From NCBI GenBank assembly GCA_027924645.1, contig BSBN01000844.1, positions 620,001-684,000 of the forward strand: a stretch of 64,000 nt of DNA. Direction: 5' to 3'. This document shows positions 1-11,738 of the stretch, piece after piece. A program made the translations under genes and the position numbers. The first letter of the stretch is position 1. Every line of letters starts with the position of its first letter. The stretch is from Cunninghamia lanceolata. Taxonomy: Eukaryota > Streptophyta > Pinopsida > Cupressales > Cupressaceae. The notes below the pieces were generated by a model. It saw only the letters and a program-made list of their open reading frames with translations. It was not told the DNA's origin and did no database searches.

Positions 1-720
1 CTTGGCTGTTTTATCCCATTTTGGAGTTTATGAGTTGCAACATGAGTGTATTTTGCACATATTTTTAGTTTCAGTGTTAATGTTATATGAAAAATGCTTA
101 TTGCATGTGTCTATTTGCTTGTCTCTATTTGCTGCATGCTATTCTCCTTCTTTTGAATCTGGTTGCATGTCAGCAGGGATATCTGTAAGTAGAAGCAGTT
201 AGATACCCATTCTTGGGTGATGTTTGTAAGGCAAGCATCAGTCTAACCCCCTAAAACTTGAGTGAAAGTTGCAAACCATCTGTTGTATACATCTAGTTGA
301 CTCCTTACCCAATGGATAGGCACCAGTCTGCTCCTAGATCAGTAGTTATGAGCCAAAACCCCTTGTCTTGCATCCCGAACATTATGTCTGCCCATTTCAT
401 CACTTCCACCTGTTAGTTGTAGGATTAGGAGTAGGAAAACCCCTGCATGCTCTCATACCTAACCAGACATTATGTCCAAGAATGTTGCCAACCTTGTGAT
501 CTATCATGCAGATCTTGGTCCATACATGAGAGTATTCTGCCTGTTGTTGTCAAGTTAGATCTTTCTATCTTTGAGCTAGTCAAGGTTATATCTTGAGTTA
601 TAGGGACACCCCCCTTGGTGCGGAAGAACCAGAAGTGAAGGGGAGGAGCTCACACAACCTCCTGTATTAGTTGGCTGAATCTGCATGTGCATAGGAACTG
701 GCAAACCCTGATGCTGATTC
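1..720. other. Unassigned left edge
   Basis: I recognise no protein domain, RNA gene or repeat boundary here. A short ORF at 2-202 has no family resemblance I can name. The stretch ends where degenerate gag zinc knuckles of element E begin. It could be the missing 5' portion of that element, part of another element, or host sequence; it does not resemble the 3' LTR of E at 5210-6970. Confidence 0.4.
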
Positions 721-740
721 AAAAGAAAAACCAACACCTT

Positions 741-1164
741 CTATGGTTACTATTATTCTTGCAATAAATTTGGTCATAAGGCAATTGATTGTAGAACTAA
801 GGCAAGAATAAATGATTACATGAGAAAGAATTTATTTGTGCCTCCAAAACATGATACTGTGATCTCTTATTCCTTTTATGCCTAGTTCTATGCATGCAAT
901 AAGTTTAGACATAGGGTTTTTGAGTGTAGAACTAAATTAAGGAGAAATGGTATGACTCTAGAATATAACATTGTTTGCTACAAGTGCAACAACTTTGGGC
1001 ATAAAGAAAGATCCTACAAAAGTGGCTTTGAGAAACCACCTGTTCAGCATAAGAAGATAGAGGAAACAATGACTCAGCAAAAGAAGGAAATGACAAAGAT
1101 ATGGAGAAAGAAGACAGAGAAATATAATGAGAAGAAGGAAGAATTGGTGTTTTGCCTAGTGTAG
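741..1164 (+). pseudogene. Gag C-terminal zinc-knuckle remnant (element E)
   Basis: Three degenerate CCHC knuckles can be read in the forward strand, for example SCNKFGHKAIDC near 751, ACNKFRHRVFEC near 895 and CYKCNNFGHKERSY near 978. In each, one zinc ligand is mutated, usually Cys to Tyr or a lost first Cys. Retroelement gag proteins use such knuckles to bind RNA. The lysine- and glutamate-rich tail up to 1164 is charged and probably helical. The matching region of element D has at least four knuckles preceded by a coiled coil. The N-terminal gag part is absent or unrecognisable. Confidence 0.6.
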
Positions 1165-1674
1165 AAGACTTCGTTGCTGATTGAGAAAATACATGGGGTT
1201 AGGGGGAGTTAACCAATACATATATATTCTTCCCCTTGAATGTTTGTGGCTTCTACAGTGGAAGCTAGATGAATTGACTTGAAGTTGACATATGAGGTTG
1301 TTGACAAGGCAAGATAGATTCTTTCCCCCAAATTTTTGGAACAAAAACATAAGATGCTGAGGATTGTGGAATAGATTTGAGTCTCTGTGGACTTACAAAG
1401 CATTCCAATAGCAGCTCACCTAACTAGATAAAGGTACATTAATTATGTAAAGTTAGGGCAAATTGTAAGATACTTATGCTTCATTTGCATGATCAAATCT
1501 CATTCATGATCAAGCATTTGCATCTGGAGCTAAGAAGAGAAGAAAGATTTCAAAGTACTTGGAGAATTTGAGAAGAATAAAGTTGAAGGTGAAACCCTAG
1601 CGATTGAACACAAAGGTATTTATCAGAACTACTACCTCTTAAAACCCTAGTTTCTTAACTTGAAGAAATTGGAA
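1165..1674. other. Spacer of element E between gag remnant and long ORF
   Basis: No coding signal is recognised. A short G-rich run near 1200-1210 resembles one in the equivalent spacer of element D (45112-45904). This is where pol would lie in a complete Copia element; none of its motifs are present. Confidence 0.4.
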
Positions 1675-4600
1675 ATGGCTACTCCTCAACTAGTTGATGT
1701 CACTGAAAAACCAAGACCAAAGTATAAGAAATACCCTTTCAAAGCAATGGAGTCCAATAAAGAAGGGGCATTTTCAAACATTCCAGCATATGTTGTATAC
1801 ACAAAAGATGTTAGGTTTTACATTCACTCAGAGCTGGATGAGATTAACCATGTAAAGTTTGAGGATCTTAGAGATCAACTCCTAGATGATGATGTTGTCT
1901 ATAAACCATAATATGCAATTATGGGGCCAAGCAACTAGACATATGGAAGGATTTCCCTAATTTTTGTGATGAGCATGAATGGATAAGATATATTTTGAGT
2001 AGGATTCATGATGAATTTATGTATCTGGATAAGCCCTACATGATTACTAAAGATGTAATTAGGGCAGTCACTAGGCTGAGTTCCACTAGACCTATACCGA
2101 TGATGAAATCCACTAAAAATGAGGTCATTGAATTGATAGGTGCCAAATTTGACAAGTAGACCTTGACTGTGAATGATATAACAGATCCAGGTTTAGATAT
2201 GCTACAATGGGGATTTAATATAAAGTCTACTTCACAAATAGAGAGGGATCTGCCACTGGTACAAAAATTCATACTACTTACCAAATGGTTAAGGACGACA
2301 AATACTTTGACCTATATGAGGTCATGAGAGAACAACTCTTGGAGAATGTGACAAGAACAAAGGAAACTAGGTACAATTTTAGGTATGGTACCTTTATCAT
2401 CTACCTTGCTTTTTACTTTCTTACTGAATTGCCTGGTTTTAGAGGAAAGGTCTCATAACAACATGTTCCTATTGCCACTCAAATTAAGACTCATATAAGA
2501 GGTTTCAGTGATCCAAATCAGTACAAAACAATGTATTGGAGTTTCTTCAAAAAATTGCAAACCAACATGCATTGTAGAGACAAAATCCCATCTAATGTTG
2601 TAAGGTAGTATGAAGGTCAAATCACCTTTTTGATTGATAAGGATTATACCTACATGGAAGCAATTGAGCCTAGGACTGCTTGGATTCCTAAATTGCCCTA
2701 TGATGTCTCAGTAGAAGAAATCAAGACCTATGTTGATATTTTTCTCAGTAAACCTAAAGACACAACTGCTGAAAGGTTTGGAACATATGATGAGAAAATG
2801 AATAAAATGCATAAGAAAAATGTGGAAGAACACCTTGAGAAGCATAAGGGTGAGTTGCATAAGAAGTGGGGTATTTCACTAGAATCCACATCTAAAGCCC
2901 CTACAGAGGATACACAACAAGCCTATGTTATTCCACCAACTGCACAAGGGTTAAGAAGGACCAACATATCCACATCTACTACTAAAAATGTCATGTAGCC
3001 CTCCAAATCAGCTCAAACAGTGTCCATAGGAAGAAGAGATGCTTCTAAAATACTAGCACAAATGAAGACTATTGAGAAAAAGCACGCCAGACCAAAGCAA
3101 CCTACCAAGAGAAAGAAGGTTAAGATTGAGGAGGTTGAAGAGGAAGAAGAAGAAGGAGAAGAAGGTACCTCTCAGCCAAAGAAGAAAGAGAAAAAGTCTA
3201 AGAAAACTCCTCCGGTGGTGCCTGAACATGAGCCTTTACAATTAGATGCAATTTTCAATGCAATTATTCATTATGGTATTTTGAAGGATACAATAGATTT
3301 ATATCCTGATGTGCCACCTAAAGGCCAGGGAACCATAAAGAAGGCCATAGTAATGTATATGCTCAAATATAATATCTCTTTGAATGACATTATTGAGAAG
3401 GTTTCGGAGAGCCTAGCTTAAGATCTAAGGTAGAGAAGGGAAAAAGCCATTAAAATGGATGATGAGCTGAGACACAAAGCTCTTGATAAGGCCCAATCCT
3501 TTATGTCTCAAGAAGAAAAAGATAAAATAGCTCAAATGTAGGCTAGGGAGCTAAGGACAAAGCAAAGGGTAGATTTCCTTATGAGCATGGAGAAAGGTGA
3601 TAAAGATAAAACTTAGAAAGAAATTGAAGAAGTGACAAAAAAATACTTGGAGTAAAAGTTGCTGAGAATATGGAGCAACCATATATGTCTCCACCAAACG
3701 ACACTGCTTCTCCTCCTTATATTACAATATCTCCTCTTTATAATACTAAACATCAATTTCCTCAAGAGGAGAAATAAGAGCATGTTGCACAAGATGAAGA
3801 ACAAGTTACACAAGGAGAAGGAAATGCATCTCCAAATCATAATGTTGCCCACGATGGTCCTCCTATAGAGAATACAGAGCATCAGGATAACCCTAACCAA
3901 TAAGAGGAGCAAGAAAATATTGATATAGGGGAGAGCTTAGGAAAATAACAAGACACATCTTCCTCCTCCTCTCTAGTTGATTCAATCAAGAAGCTCTTAG
4001 CCCAATAGATGCAAATCCAACTAGTAGTTTCTCTGCAACTTTTATAGTTGTCGATGCTAGATGGAAAGTTAAATTGTCTAGTATATCTCCTCTACACAAG
4101 TTGCAACTGGGAGATATACTTCAGTCCTCAACAAGGTAAGAAATTTTGTAGCAATAAGTTGAAGGGGTTAAGCTATTAGAAGAGGCAATTAAGATAATTC
4201 AGGAGGAATTGCATGAGGAAAAAAGAGACCCAACTCTACCTCCTACTCAACAAATGAAACTCTGGTAGAGTCTTTCAAGGCTCATTCATCTTATCTTGAG
4301 AAGCAAGCTAAGCAAAAGTTAATTGAACAAGTGAATAGTAAAATATTATCTAATGCCTCTGGGAGATGTGCTAAGGCACATAATATAGTGCAAGAAAATG
4401 TAAAAAGCATTCAAAAGTGTCTAGAGGATGCTAAAGTAATGTATCAATTTTGTTTGAATTGGCCACTAACAACAAAGAGAATAAAGGATCAAGTTGACTC
4501 TATTGAGTCACAAATCACTCAAGTGGCCAAAGTATATGATCCCTTGAAGGATAAAGATGGATCCACCAGAGCACAAATAGAAAATCTCCATTCCTAGCTG

Positions 4601-4834
4601 AAGCAACTTTTGGATCAAAGGGAACAAATAAAGAGTGAAATTGGTTATCTCAAGGAAGTTATGAGTATGAGGCTAGTAGTCCTGACTGGTATCCTAACTG
4701 AAGCAGAAAATGTGGCTCAAAACTTAAAAGTGCCATCCACTCTAGAGGATGTAGAAGAATTGTACATTCAACTCAAAAGCCAATTGCACATTCTATCTTC
4801 TGCAAAGAAGAACTGGGATACAACACTTGCATAG
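1675..4834 (+). pseudogene. Long non-pol protein of element E, homologous to the element D protein; function unknown
   Basis: The ATG at 1675 opens MATPQLVDVTEKPRPKYKK, matching the start MATLNVVKITDRPCPKFKK of the D protein at 45111. Similarity continues in pieces across frames: a FDLYEVMREQLLEN segment near 2308, EAIEPRTAWIPKLPYDV near 2648, a lysine/glutamate-rich basic and acidic stretch at 3080-3210, and a helical C-terminal region at 4331-4834 with YQFCLNWPLTTKRI (in D: YNFCLSWSKVTKDI). Many stops and several frameshifts break it; several stops look like CAA or CAG turned into TAA or TAG. I recognise no enzymatic motif. It could be related to the envelope-like ORF that SIRE-type Copia elements carry after pol, but that is inference from position and coiled-coil character only. 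Confidence 0.6.
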
Positions 4835-5209
4835 TTAAAGGTAATTTACAAGAATGTTCTCCCTTCTAAGTAAATTGAAGACATATTGAAGGTAAGACAA
4901 TTTTTTATGAATGTACATATATGCAGAGAATAAGATAGGAGTAACCAATGCTATTTTGATGTGAACAAGGCATTTTGTACATAGCATCTATGTATATCAT
5001 AAGGAAGTTGAAAAACAGAGTTTTGCTACATTAGTTTTGAAGAAACAAGGGGCTACTCGTCAGGGGGAGCAAATTGATAGAGGATGATAAGGATTATTTA
5101 GATAGGGGAGCCTATGTGTTTTTTCAGGAATAGAGGATTGCCATTAATGTCAAAGGGGGAGAAAATTGCATATTAGGTCAGTGTTACCACCAATGACAGA
5201 GGGGGATAT

Positions 5210-6970
5210 TGTTGCATATGTGTTGTCATTGATGTCAACTGAGTGATAATATGGAAAGAAAAGGCAAATATGAATATGTTGAGCAGTCAGAGGAAAAGTG
5301 ATGATGCGAGGCAAAGGATCGCTATCATCTATACATAATTGCACTAGTAGATCAAAGGAGTAGAGATGATGGAAGATAAGATCAGTATCATATGTACACA
5401 ATCATACCTTATCTCATGACATTCATGTGTAAGTTCATGCTAAGTGTATTCTTTCACTATCTTTGGTATGTTATTTCATGAATGCTATGATGGGTGAATT
5501 ATGTTGTATCTAGATGATATGAAGACATGTGGATTAGCACTAGATAAAGAATGTTGCAATAGTTTGAAGAAATTTGGCTAAGCAAAGTTCAAGTCAGGAA
5601 AGGTGTCACAGGCTCAAAAGAATGTACCACATTTTGTTGTATTTGAAGATATGGGCATGCAAATTAAAACGTAGCTAGACATAAGTGAAAGGTATTCATG
5701 CTTCAAGTTTCAAGTGATAATATGTACTGCAAATGCTTCTCAAGAGTTGGCTCTATGAAGACAAGTCTTGTTGTTGGTTTTCGTAAGTAGAGGTAGATAG
5801 TTAATGCTACTGGAGTTCAGCACATAGTAGTATTTGGCCTTACTTATTTGAATATAATCTCATATGGTTGGTTAGTATGATCAATTCAAGATTTAAACAT
5901 CTTTGTTTACCACATGTATGATCTTCAATGTTTTACTTCAAGTCTATGCAAGTAGAGTATGATAAGGATACTGAAATTAATGTTCAAGTGTTTGTGCTAG
6001 CATAAAACTATGTGGATTGATAATAGGAGAATATAGGATTGATTTTCAAATCATATAATGTTCATTGTGTGGTCCACATGATGTAATTTTGTCTCCTATG
6101 GTACCACTTTAGGCCTAGAGCTAAATGCAAGGAAGGATAAGTGTTGGATGGGCCAACTTGGTATTTGCTGATGATTATGCCATATGTTTGAAAGTGTGTA
6201 CCAACATGGAAGAGTGTGATAAGGTAAATTAGGTCCTAATTAACTCTTGATTTTGAACCACATTGGATTTCTACTTACCGCATATGTTTGGGAGTTGTTT
6301 GTTATGGTCATTGCATGTTTCATCTTGGTCAACCAAGGAGAAAGATTTTGAAGCTTACGGAGGATATAAATGTAAGATCAAAGTTGTTGAAAAAGGCAAG
6401 GAATATGTATTGTGTGATAGTGTTGATAATATGCAAATAAACTAACTGCAGAAGTAGTTTTGATGATGAAATGTGGAAAGGACTAGTTTATGTAATATGA
6501 TATTGTAGTAGAGGTAATTGTAAGTAATGTGATGATAGAGAAGAGTTTATGAAGTTGTTTTGATGTTGTAGAGGTTGGTGAGGTTAGCAAAAGGTTGAAG
6601 TAGTCAGAGTTGTGAAAGAGGGATTTTAATCAGATAATTATTTTGTTGAGGTTGAAGCCTCTTTGTGTAAATATTGTAAATATTGTATCAGTTCAGGGAG
6701 TTGTAGCTTACTTTGGGTTGTAGCCCATAAATGATAATGTAATCTTGTTTTTATTTGTGAGGTTGGATTTGGAAAGTAGATCCAAGCTGCTTGCTCACCA
6801 TGGTTTTTCCCTTATAGGGTTTTTTTCTGTAAATCTAGTTCTATGGTTGTGTGCTTTTGTGTCCTACTTTTCATGGTTTAAATTCTTACATCTATTTTAA
6901 TGCTGTTGGAAGTAAAGAATTTTATTAAGTACTGATTCACCCCCCTCTCGGTACTTCTATGTGTTGAACA
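5210..6970 (+). repeat. Putative 3' LTR of element E
   Basis: It follows a purine-rich tract (ACAGAGGGGGATAT, 5196-5209), starts TGTTGCATATG and ends GTGTTGAACA, giving TG...CA termini. The right part resembles the LTR of element D read on its coding strand: both contain GTGGTTTTTCCCTTA or a close variant, TTTCATGGTT, ATTTT(A/G)ATGCTG and the near-terminal CTGATTCACCCCCCTCTC. No second LTR is in the window, so the exact limits and the target duplication cannot be checked. Confidence 0.55.
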
Positions 6971-7737
6971 CATTAGGCAAGGGTGCCAAACCACTAATTT
7001 ATCCCATGAAGTGCCATAGGGCTCACAAATAAAGTAAATTTATATCAGTGCATACTAAAACACAACAATCATTAGACTATTACTTGAAACATATCAAGGT
7101 TTCTAACCTTTCTTAGCTTATCATGCATATTGACAATCAAATCAAGCATTCCAATTAAGTACCATCCTATGCATCTAGTTGTCAAGGCATGTTTTCCTAC
7201 CACTCAAGTAGCTTCTAAAATTTAGTTTACTAAACTTACATGCCTCATAGATATGTAGAATTGGTACAATGACTTCTCACACTTACAACACAAAGCTCAC
7301 TTAAGGGAATTTATGAAGCTGACTAGGGATCAAATGTATTCAAATAACCAAGAATTCATAACTAAGTAGCTAACTAACTTGGAATAGAAGAATTAACATC
7401 TAAATACCCATGGTGCCAAACAAGTCTCATCTCCCTAAGAAGGGTTGATACTATAGTACACTAGTGTTATAGGGTAAGAAGAGGGTACATATTTATGAAT
7501 CTAAGGAAAGAAAAGAACTTGACCTTCCTTTACTAGTCTTATTAGTAGGCATTAATCCTCCAAGAATACCCAAGCCACCTTCTCCCCCATAAAACCTACT
7601 AGGGTTCCCTTTCAAAAAGGACAATTTTAATACATGCAAAACTTCACACATACCAACAGTAACAATTAAGAAAAGGAATTTTAAGTTATGTACAGTAGAA
7701 GCTACAGATAGAGGGAGAGGAGATTGTGGTAGTTCTA
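6971..7737. other. Unassigned sequence between element E and the LINE
   Basis: I see no convincing coding signal. It could hold the 5' UTR of the LINE or flanking host DNA. The reverse-strand ORF overlapping 7493-7945 is antisense to LINE ORF1 in its right part and shows no known domain. Confidence 0.4.
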
Positions 7738-7971
7738 TGAATGGGAGTAGGATTCCAGGTAGGGGGGATGATAAATGATGGGGATTGTCTAGAGAGTTTG
7801 ATAAAGGATAGGGATCTTCTAGGAAGGCTGATGGTGGGAGGATCTCGGGCGTGACAATGGAAAGCATGGATGGCTTAGTTTTATTAGATAAACCACCTAA
7901 CCCAAGTGGGGCATCACATGAGGTGAGCCTCTCCAAGGATTCCAAGAAAAGTGGTCAAGGAAGGTTGGTTG
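7738..7971 (+). pseudogene. LINE ORF1, N-terminal piece
   Basis: Reading from the ATG at 7738 gives a hydrophilic Gly/Ser/Lys-rich protein start with two in-frame stops and then an open stretch up to the insertion site of element B at 7971. The reading continues at 38725 after removal of B and one copy of its GGTTG duplication, with a frame change shortly afterwards. The start codon is a guess because no upstream landmark is seen. It is assigned to ORF1 by position and by continuity with the recognisable ORF1 domain at 38800-39480. Confidence 0.55.
7967..7971. repeat. Target-site duplication GGTTG, left copy (element B)
   Basis: GGTTG directly precedes the 5' LTR of element B at 7972. The same five bases follow the 3' LTR at 38720-38724. 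Five base pairs is the usual duplication length for Ty3/gypsy integrases. Confidence 0.9.
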
Positions 7972-8439
7972 TGTTGTGATGTTCACAACACACCCCATTT
8001 TGCTCCTTAGCAAAATGAGGACCCTTTGCTTTTTTTGCTTCTACTTGTGTTGTTTTGCTTGGTGGTAAAGGGAAAAGGGAGTCAAAATTTACAAACTTCA
8101 TTAGAAATAGAGAAAAAATGCATTTTCAGTACCAAGGCATGATATGGTTGGATTCCTTGTGAAAAATGAGCTAGGGTTGCTTTTTGAACCATCTTAAAAT
8201 TTGCCATATTTTGCAAGTTATGATCATTTTGGTAAAATGTACAATCAGGTTTTGTATCATACAGTGTCAGTTGTATGTCTTTTTCCTTGTTTGCATCTAG
8301 TTAAAATTTTGAAATATACATTCAGAGATCTAAAGTGGTTTCAAGTTAAAATGAATATTGTTTTGAGTTCCACTCTATATCTCACATTTGTATGTTCGGC
8401 AGATCTAACCATATAGGACAAATGAACAAGGCATAGTAT

Positions 8440-9310
8440 ACAAACATGGGCCTATCGGCAAAACATCAGCGGTCAGAATGACATTCTAAACCTTCACTGA
8501 TAGAGGAGACTTACGTCAATGACAGGGCAAAAGGGAGGGGAAGAGACTTAGTAGATCAAAGAGTTGCGTATGCATTGTCATCAGTATAACCATTGCCGTC
8601 GGCAATGTTATGATTTATCTCCCCGAAGGGTTGTCTCTCGCTGATGGTATGCCATTGGCCTAACTTACATCTTCAGCAATACCTTGGATTTTCTTGTTGA
8701 AGGATGTGGTCTCCCCAATGGCCTTTTTCCATCAGTATAGCTTTTACTATTGGCTGAGTTTGGATTTAGCTCGCCGATAGTCCACCTTATGCCGTCGGCC
8801 AGAGATGATGATCGGCGGAGAAAATAATGGCCTCGCCGATATCTAGTGTTACATCGACAAAAGGATAGAGTAAGGTGATCGGCGGGAGGTATCTTACGTT
8901 ACGCCGATAGGAGGAAACAAAGGGGGTATTGACCAAAGAATATCAATCGGAAGAAAAGTAAATGGCCTTGCCGATAGGGAGTCTCACGCCGATAGAAGGA
9001 AACAAAGGGCTATCGGTATAACCATGGTAATCGGAGTAAAGTGTTAAACCTTTGCCAATGGGCAAGGTCATGCTGCGGTACAATGATACAAGCCGATAGG
9101 GCTATTTCGATATAATGAATGCAATCGGTGGAAAGAGTTTTTGATTCGCCGATGGGCGATATCATGTCAATGGAATGAATAAGTAAATGAGCAGGGCTGT
9201 TTCGGCCAAGCAATGACGATTGGCCAATCAATTTTTGGACTCGCCGATAGTGTTGATCACACCGATCGGCGGGAAAAGGGCAGAGCGTTGGTTTTTGGAA
9301 CATTTTTTTG
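8440..9310. repeat. Dispersed GCCGATA/ATCGGC motif cluster in the element B LTR
   Basis: The short motif, in forms such as CGCCGATAG, CTATCGGC and GATCGGCGG, recurs in both orientations at irregular spacing. The same block is found at about 36380-37200 in the other LTR. Spacing is not constant, so it is not a simple tandem repeat. It may be a set of protein-binding sites or the relic of an expanded minisatellite. Confidence 0.6.
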
Positions 9311-10731
9311 GCGCCTGATAGCATTTTTTTGGTTAGCGATGGTTGACCCGTGGTGTTTTAAGCTCTGTATATGTGTTTGAACGCATTTTTGGGACATTTT
9401 TGGGCCCGATTTCCATATTTTGCGCAGTCACACCTTGATTTCATCAGATGTTTTAAAATTTCCTGTTGTTTATCAAATGAAATGATACTTATTGCTTATT
9501 TGTTTTCACAGGCTTGTAGTTGAAGAAGTAGCTGAAATTTAATGGCAGTAACATCACGGAAAGAGGAGGAAATCCGATCTCAGGAGTAGGAAGTAAGGAA
9601 GCGAAGGGTGAGGAAGTCAAAGGCCATTCATTGATGAGGACAAAATGTAGCTAAAAGCATCATCACAGCAGACAACACAGGTTATTGTTAACTTGCTAGG
9701 GTTTCAGAAGGGCAGTATTTCACCCAGATTTGATGTATACTCAGAGGTATTTTGGGAAATTGGTTCACTCGCATTTATTATTATAACCAGGGGTTTGAAC
9801 CAGGGTTTAGTTAGGGTTTTTTTTTTACTGTAGTGAGGACAATCAGAGTCTTTATATTGTGCCTCTCTACACTATAATATTTTACACACAGGGATTTTAG
9901 CATTTTGCCAGAATTGTAGATTCTTTCTGAGCATAGTTTAGATTAGAGGAGGTCACCTATTGTCTGCAATAAGGAGTGCATGGAACATCTAGCTTCCTTA
10001 CTGTATCTATAAAGCTTGTAAGTTCTCTGTAGTTTGATCAATGAAACTAAGAGTCATTCCGACATTGTAAATCATGTATGACTGTCTGTTTCTAATACAT
10101 TGAATTTGGAATTCTGCATCTATCTTCTAAGTGTTTTCCTGCTCTTCTTTGTGTTTTGAAACATTTTCTCTAAGAGCTTGTAATTTTAAGCGTATGTTTG
10201 TGAAAATGCTCAGAATATACATTTAAGGTTTTAACTGTGGATTTGGTCAAATTGTTGTATGATTTATATAGTGCATAACAGAACAATTAGATCCTTAGGT
10301 AGATTTAGATGAAGTTTAGATTAGATCTTTCTAACTTTTCCCAACCCATCTGAGATACTTAGCTGAAAACGTAGGAATTTAAAGGGAATTATCTCACATT
10401 TGAAGGAGTGTGCATAACAGAGTTAAAAGTAGACAGTTTTTCATAAATATAAGGAGAGGAAAGCTGCAATAATTCAAGAAAAATCATTTAAAGTCTTGTA
10501 TCACAGTATAAGTTTATGCAAAAGGGATGAACAACATATTGACATTTATCAATCTTTTGCATAGTTTGAGTCTAGTAAACCAACAAGAAACCCTAAACTA
10601 CATAAGGCCCCTTAAACATTACAGCTTCACATCGACCAACTGAATTTGACCTACAAGTCAAGACCTAACCACGGTAAACTTGGGATTAAGTGAATCTTAA
10701 ATGATTCCTTCATATCTTTCAAGTTAGTTTT

Positions 10732-10736
10732 GGTTC
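10732..10736. repeat. Target-site duplication GGTTC, left copy (element A)
   Basis: GGTTC precedes element A at 10737 and reappears at 27932-27936 right after it. The uninterrupted sequence is visible in the other LTR of element B near 38662, which has a single GGTTC followed by ATTATATGTG, so this is an empty-site confirmation inside the window. Confidence 0.95.
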
Positions 10737-11504
10737 TGTGATAGGTGAAAGTCAGGTGCAGCAGATCAGACATAGTCATGAAACCCTAACCCTACCATCA
10801 TCAAGGAATCTAACCTAAATGAAATCAAAGAACAATGCAATTCAAGCATAACTTCACCTAGACTGTGCGATTCCTCGTTTGAGAGATGTGGACTGCTTCT
10901 TCAACAATGAACAATTGCAAAGATGAAAGCTGCCATGATGGATGATAAAAGCTCAAGTGAATGCTCAAAATGCTCAAGATGATAATGTAGGTGCTATATG
11001 ATTGCTATATATGATTGCTGGATTGCTGGATGTTTCATATGGAGTGAGAGGGTGTTTATATAGGACTTAGCCAAGATCAATCAACGGTGGAAATTCAGAG
11101 GCTATGTGAATGGCTAGGATTGAAAGTTACTAAATTTAGGTTTCATTAATTGTGCATGTGAAGGATTGTAAATGAAAGTTGTCTTACAACACATGATTGA
11201 CTGGACAAGTGTTGGAATGTGCTAAATGATGAGGGCTTAATTCAGATAAAATATTTGAATTAGTTAGGATATGAGTTGGATATTAAGTAAATAAATAAAA
11301 TTTATTTAATTAATTGGATAAATGAATAAAATGGGATAAGATATGATGTGGAATTAATTAAATAAATACAATTTATTTAATTAATTGGCTAAGTGGATGA
11401 GAATGGGATTTTAATTAAATAAATAAAATTTATTTAATTAATTAACTAATGGATTAGTGATTTAACAAGGTGTTGCTAGACATGGACAAATTTGGGTGTC
11501 TACA
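10737..11504 (-). repeat. 3' LTR of element A
   Basis: 768 bp, matching 27172-27931. It contains three AT-rich near-palindromes at 11288-11314, 11351-11385 and 11409-11445, each built on TTAATTAAATAAATA and its complement. Read on the minus strand a TATATAAA box lies at 11055-11062. Compared with the 5' LTR it has an extra TTGCTGGA unit near 11020-11030. Confidence 0.95.
11288..11445. repeat. Three AT-rich near-palindromic repeats in the element A LTR
   Basis: Three imperfect copies of a unit containing AATTAAATAAATA-AAATTTATTTAATTAATT-like arms follow each other at roughly 60-bp spacing. Each arm pairs with its partner over about 12-16 bases, so the DNA could extrude hairpins. The same three copies are in the other LTR at about 27714-27875. 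They lie in U3, upstream of the TATA box on the element's strand. Confidence 0.7.
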
Positions 11505-11520
11505 TTTTGCCCCTCTTTGA
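11505..11520 (-). other. Polypurine tract of element A
   Basis: On the coding strand the bases next to the 3' LTR read TCAAAGAGGGGCAAAA, directly followed by TGTAGACACC. This is the expected position and composition of the plus-strand priming tract. Confidence 0.8.
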
Positions 11521-11631
11521 TACAATGTTTGATAGAAGAAAAAGGCTAAAAAGAAGGTTGACACAAAGAAAATGGGAGTTGGATGGAAGAAAATAGGCTA
11601 TGGTATGGAAGAATTAGGGTTTTGAGAAGGG

Positions 11632-11642
11632 CTATAAGTAGG
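11632..11642 (+). promoter_or_regulatory. TATA-like box for the antisense PMD gene
   Basis: CTATAAGTAGG followed by GGCTTC closely resembles a plant TATA box (TATAAATAGG) with one A-to-G change. It lies about 107 bases upstream of the candidate PMD start codon at 11739, on the strand opposite to gag-pol, just inside the 3' LTR. Sequence evidence only; a start site near 11660-11670 would be expected. Confidence 0.5.
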
Positions 11643-11738
11643 GGCTTCAATGGAAAATAGGCTCATTTGTGCTCATTTGTGCTTAGAAACTTAGAGAAAT
11701 CCAGAGCTCTGGAGAGTGAGAGTGGCAGAGCTAGCAGG

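Larger units (their letters stand above)
721..6970 (+). mobile_element. Element E: pol-less Copia-derived LTR retrotransposon, right part
   Basis: Order on the + strand is degenerate gag zinc knuckles (741-1017), a long non-pol ORF (1675-4834), purine-rich tracts (about 5149-5160 and 5196-5209) and a 3' LTR (about 5210-6970). No protease, integrase, reverse transcriptase or RNase H motif lies between gag and the long ORF, where Copia pol would be. Element D (40585-48107, opposite strand) has the same order and homologous proteins, so the arrangement is a family feature and not a private deletion. The 5' LTR is not seen. Later frameshifts and many stops make E clearly dead. The left limit is uncertain; the right end rests on TG...CA termini and LTR similarity to D. 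Confidence 0.65.
7972..10736 (+). repeat. 5' LTR of element B, main part
   Basis: It matches 35892-38719 end to end apart from scattered substitutions and small indels. It starts with a perfect inverted repeat (TGTTGTGA, 3-base loop, TCACAACA). Between about 8440 and 9310 it carries many copies of a GCCGAT(A/C) or ATCGGC motif in both orientations. The last 54 bases lie beyond element A at 27937-27990. I could not fix a TATA box or poly(A) site with confidence. Confidence 0.92.

Noticed and set aside
7493..7945. 150-codon reverse-strand ORF as a gene
   Set aside because: No domain; it overlaps and is antisense to LINE ORF1 in its right part.
10779..10798. Interstitial telomere repeat (CCCTAACCCTA)
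   Set aside because: Only about two units, inside the element A LTR, and repeated in the other LTR near 27218. It is chance sequence, not a telomere tract.
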